The notes under the pieces are model-generated. The model was given only the letters and a program-made list of their open reading frames with translations, had not been told where the DNA came from and ran no database searches. Position numbers and translations under genes: made by a program. A stretch of 64,000 nt of DNA from CBFGWV01 sp965652545 (lineage in GTDB: Bacteria > Pseudomonadota > Gammaproteobacteria > Competibacterales > Competibacteraceae), in contig CBFGWV010000001.1 in NCBI GenBank assembly GCA_965652545.1, forward strand, positions 1 through 64,000, given 5' to 3'. Below, in pieces: positions 62,551 through 64,000 of the stretch (position 1 is its first letter; each line of letters starts with the position of its first letter).

Positions 62551-64000
62551 ATGCGCCTGCAAAGTCGCATCATCCTGCTGGTGTTGCCGTTGATCGTAGT
62601 GCCCCTGCTTGCATTGGGCTGGATGGCGTTCAGCATGCTGCGTGACAAAGTGCTGGAGCGCGATCTGCGAGAGATGCGCAGCGTGGGTGACCAGATCGCC
62701 CGCAGTGCCACTGAGCGTATCGATGGCGCCGTGGCCAATCTGCGGCTCTTCGCCGGTGCGCCGTTGCTGAACTATTACCTTACGCAACCGCCCGCCGACC
62801 GTTATGCGGTGCTGCAGTTGTCGCTGCTCAGTCTGTTCGACAGCTATCGCGCGGTGTACCCCGATTACCTGGAAATCCGTCTGCTGTTGCCTGATGGGCG
62901 GGAGGACACGCGCTCAGCGCCGCCGGGGCTGGCCAATCACCGCGAGGACGAGTCCGGCGCCCCGTACTTTGCCCCGCTGCTGGCCAGCGCCTCGACACGG
63001 GTGTACTCCCAGGTCTACGACAATCCCGATACGGGTCGGCCGGCCTTGTTTCTCGGCCAGGTGCTGCGCCGGGTGCCGGCGGGTGCCGAGCCCTCGTCCG
63101 AGGCGCCGCAGTTGGCCGGTTTCCTGGCCCTCACCTACGACCTCCCCATGCTCGGCCAGCGGTTACCCTATACCCCGGCGGATCTCGGCTGGATAGCATT
63201 CAGCAACGACGCGGGCGATGTGCTCGCGGCGGCCGGCCGGTTGCCGTCCCCGCAGGACTGGGCATCGTTCCGGCGTACCCCACCGGCGAGTGAGCAGACT
63301 GCCGGTATCGATCGTGTGACGCTCAGCGGCAAGGCGTACTTTCGACTACGGGTGCCGGTGCATCCGGGTATCGAGCTGTGGATGGGGCGGTCGGTCGATG
63401 TCGTCGCCGGTGCCGGGCGGCAGCTAGCCCTGGCCGTCGCGCTGACGGTCCTGGCCGCAATCGTGATCAGCAGCGGCCTGCTGCTGTATGCGCTGAAGAT
63501 GATGGTGTTGCGTCGCCTGGAGGCCCTCAGCCACGCGGTCGAGCGGTTCGGCATGCAAGGCCAAAGCACGCCATTGCAAACCGGCCCGGCCGATGAAATC
63601 GGCCAATTGGGGCATGCGCTAAATGCCATGACCGAAGGGTTGCAGCAATCCCGCGAGCGGGAGAATTTCCTTGCCTACCACGACAACCTGACCGGCCTGC
63701 CCAACGCACGCTTCGTACGCGAACACCTGGAACTGGGCCTGCGGGGCGTTCGCGAACGCGGACGCATGGTGGCGGTGCTGTTCCTCAACATTGACCAGTT
63801 CAAACGCATCAACGACAGCCTCGGCTATGAGGCCGGAGACATGCTGGTGCGCGAGATCGCCGCGCGCCTGCGTGGGGTGGTCTACGGCGGTGGCGAGGAC
63901 AGCAGCGTACTCGATGAGGTCAATGGCGGCTTGTTGGCCCGCTGGGCGGGAGATGAGTTCATCGTCGTGGCCGACGAGGCACACCAGGGACACGATGCCG
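62551..64000 (+). CDS. Membrane GGDEF protein (dCACHE-HAMP-GGDEF), truncated by window end
   Basis: At least 483 residues, no stop before the window ends. It starts MRLQSRIILLVLPLIVVPLL (TM1), a periplasmic sensor of about 250 residues, TM2 (ALAVALTVLAAIVISSGLLL, about 291-310), a HAMP-like helix, then GGDEF starting NFLAYHDNLTGLPNARFV. The signature is RWAGDEF, Ala for the first Gly; NIDQFKRINDSLGYEAGD carries the metal Asp. An EAL domain may follow outside the window, as in MbaA. GTG 62545 is an alternative start with GGGGGG close by. Co-transcribed with the PotD-like gene, 8 bases apart. Confidence 0.85.
   Translation, partial: MRLQSRIILLVLPLIVVPLLALGWMAFSMLRDKVLERDLREMRSVGDQIARSATERIDGAVANLRLFAGAPLLNYYLTQPPADRYAVLQLSLLSLFDSYRAVYPDYLEIRLLLPDGREDTRSAPPGLANHREDESGAPYFAPLLASASTRVYSQVYDNPDTGRPALFLGQVLRRVPAGAEPSSEAPQLAGFLALTYDLPMLGQRLPYTPADLGWIAFSNDAGDVLAAAGRLPSPQDWASFRRTPPASEQTAGIDRVTLSGKAYFRLRVPVHPGIELWMGRSVDVVAGAGRQLALAVALTVLAAIVISSGLLLYALKMMVLRRLEALSHAVERFGMQGQSTPLQTGPADEIGQLGHALNAMTEGLQQSRERENFLAYHDNLTGLPNARFVREHLELGLRGVRERGRMVAVLFLNIDQFKRINDSLGYEAGDMLVREIAARLRGVVYGGGEDSSVLDEVNGGLLARWAGDEFIVVADEAHQGHDA

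Overview
The window looks like one contiguous piece of a high-GC proteobacterial chromosome, most likely gammaproteobacterial. The supporting gene set is mnmA-hflD, a cpdA-type phosphodiesterase, ppk, argA of the fused kinase/acetyltransferase type, hemL-thiE-thiD, ETF-quinone oxidoreductase and several c-di-GMP proteins. An Ectothiorhodospiraceae/Chromatiales-like or halophilic lineage is plausible from the aerobic-type cobalamin genes and a probable compatible-solute locus, but nothing here fixes the genus. Genes are packed in operons on both strands with many ATGA/TGATG overlaps. I see no rRNA, tRNA, CRISPR array, transposase, integrase or phage gene.

Region by region. 1-8.7 kb: a cobalamin operon (CobW C-terminus, CobN, a Mg-chelatase-type AAA+ subunit, a short VWA protein, CobO, a DUF1636 metal-binding protein, CobQ), interrupted by a REP-like inverted pair and closed by a second REP-like unit and a nested inverted repeat. 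9-15.3 kb: a hotdog thioesterase diverging from a TetR regulator, then a small exported protein, a leucine dehydrogenase and a fused indolepyruvate:ferredoxin oxidoreductase, together an amino-acid to 2-oxo-acid to acyl-CoA route. 15.3-19.4 kb: a secreted beta-helix protein and a rhomboid protease with a longer intergenic region and visibly lower GC. 19.5-27.8 kb: mnmA-hflD-hydrolase, a PAS/GGDEF/EAL protein with degenerate active sites, and two lytic transglycosylases. 27.9-34.3 kb: a LacI regulator diverging from a sugar ABC transporter and a GH63-like glycosidase. 34.4-39.3 kb: a Pho-box-preceded polyphosphate kinase, a CHAD protein with an incomplete CYTH part, and two envelope proteins. 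39.4-46.5 kb: a Bax-inhibitor-1 protein, ETF-QO, an MFS exporter and a LivGFHM transporter without its binding protein. 46.6-49.5 kb: hemL-thiE-thiD and a rubredoxin. 49.5-61.4 kb: a histidine kinase/receiver/argA/cpdA operon, argE, an RND efflux operon with its own TetR repressor and palindromic operators, and argG. 61.5-64 kb: a PotD-like periplasmic protein followed by a membrane GGDEF protein that runs off the end, resembling the NspS-MbaA polyamine-sensing arrangement.

How the parts work together. The first operon inserts cobalt, adenosylates the corrin and amidates it. LeuDH and IorAB feed branched-chain or aromatic 2-oxo acids to acyl-CoA, and ETF-QO and LivGFHM fit an amino-acid-using lifestyle. 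Three arginine genes (argA, argE, argG) lie within about 11 kb but in separate transcription units. The most interesting hypotheses are the polyamine-type sensor pair at the right edge, the compatible-solute uptake and hydrolysis locus with a candidate LacI-family operator, the polyphosphate locus with a Pho box, and the unexplained beta-helix/rhomboid pair.
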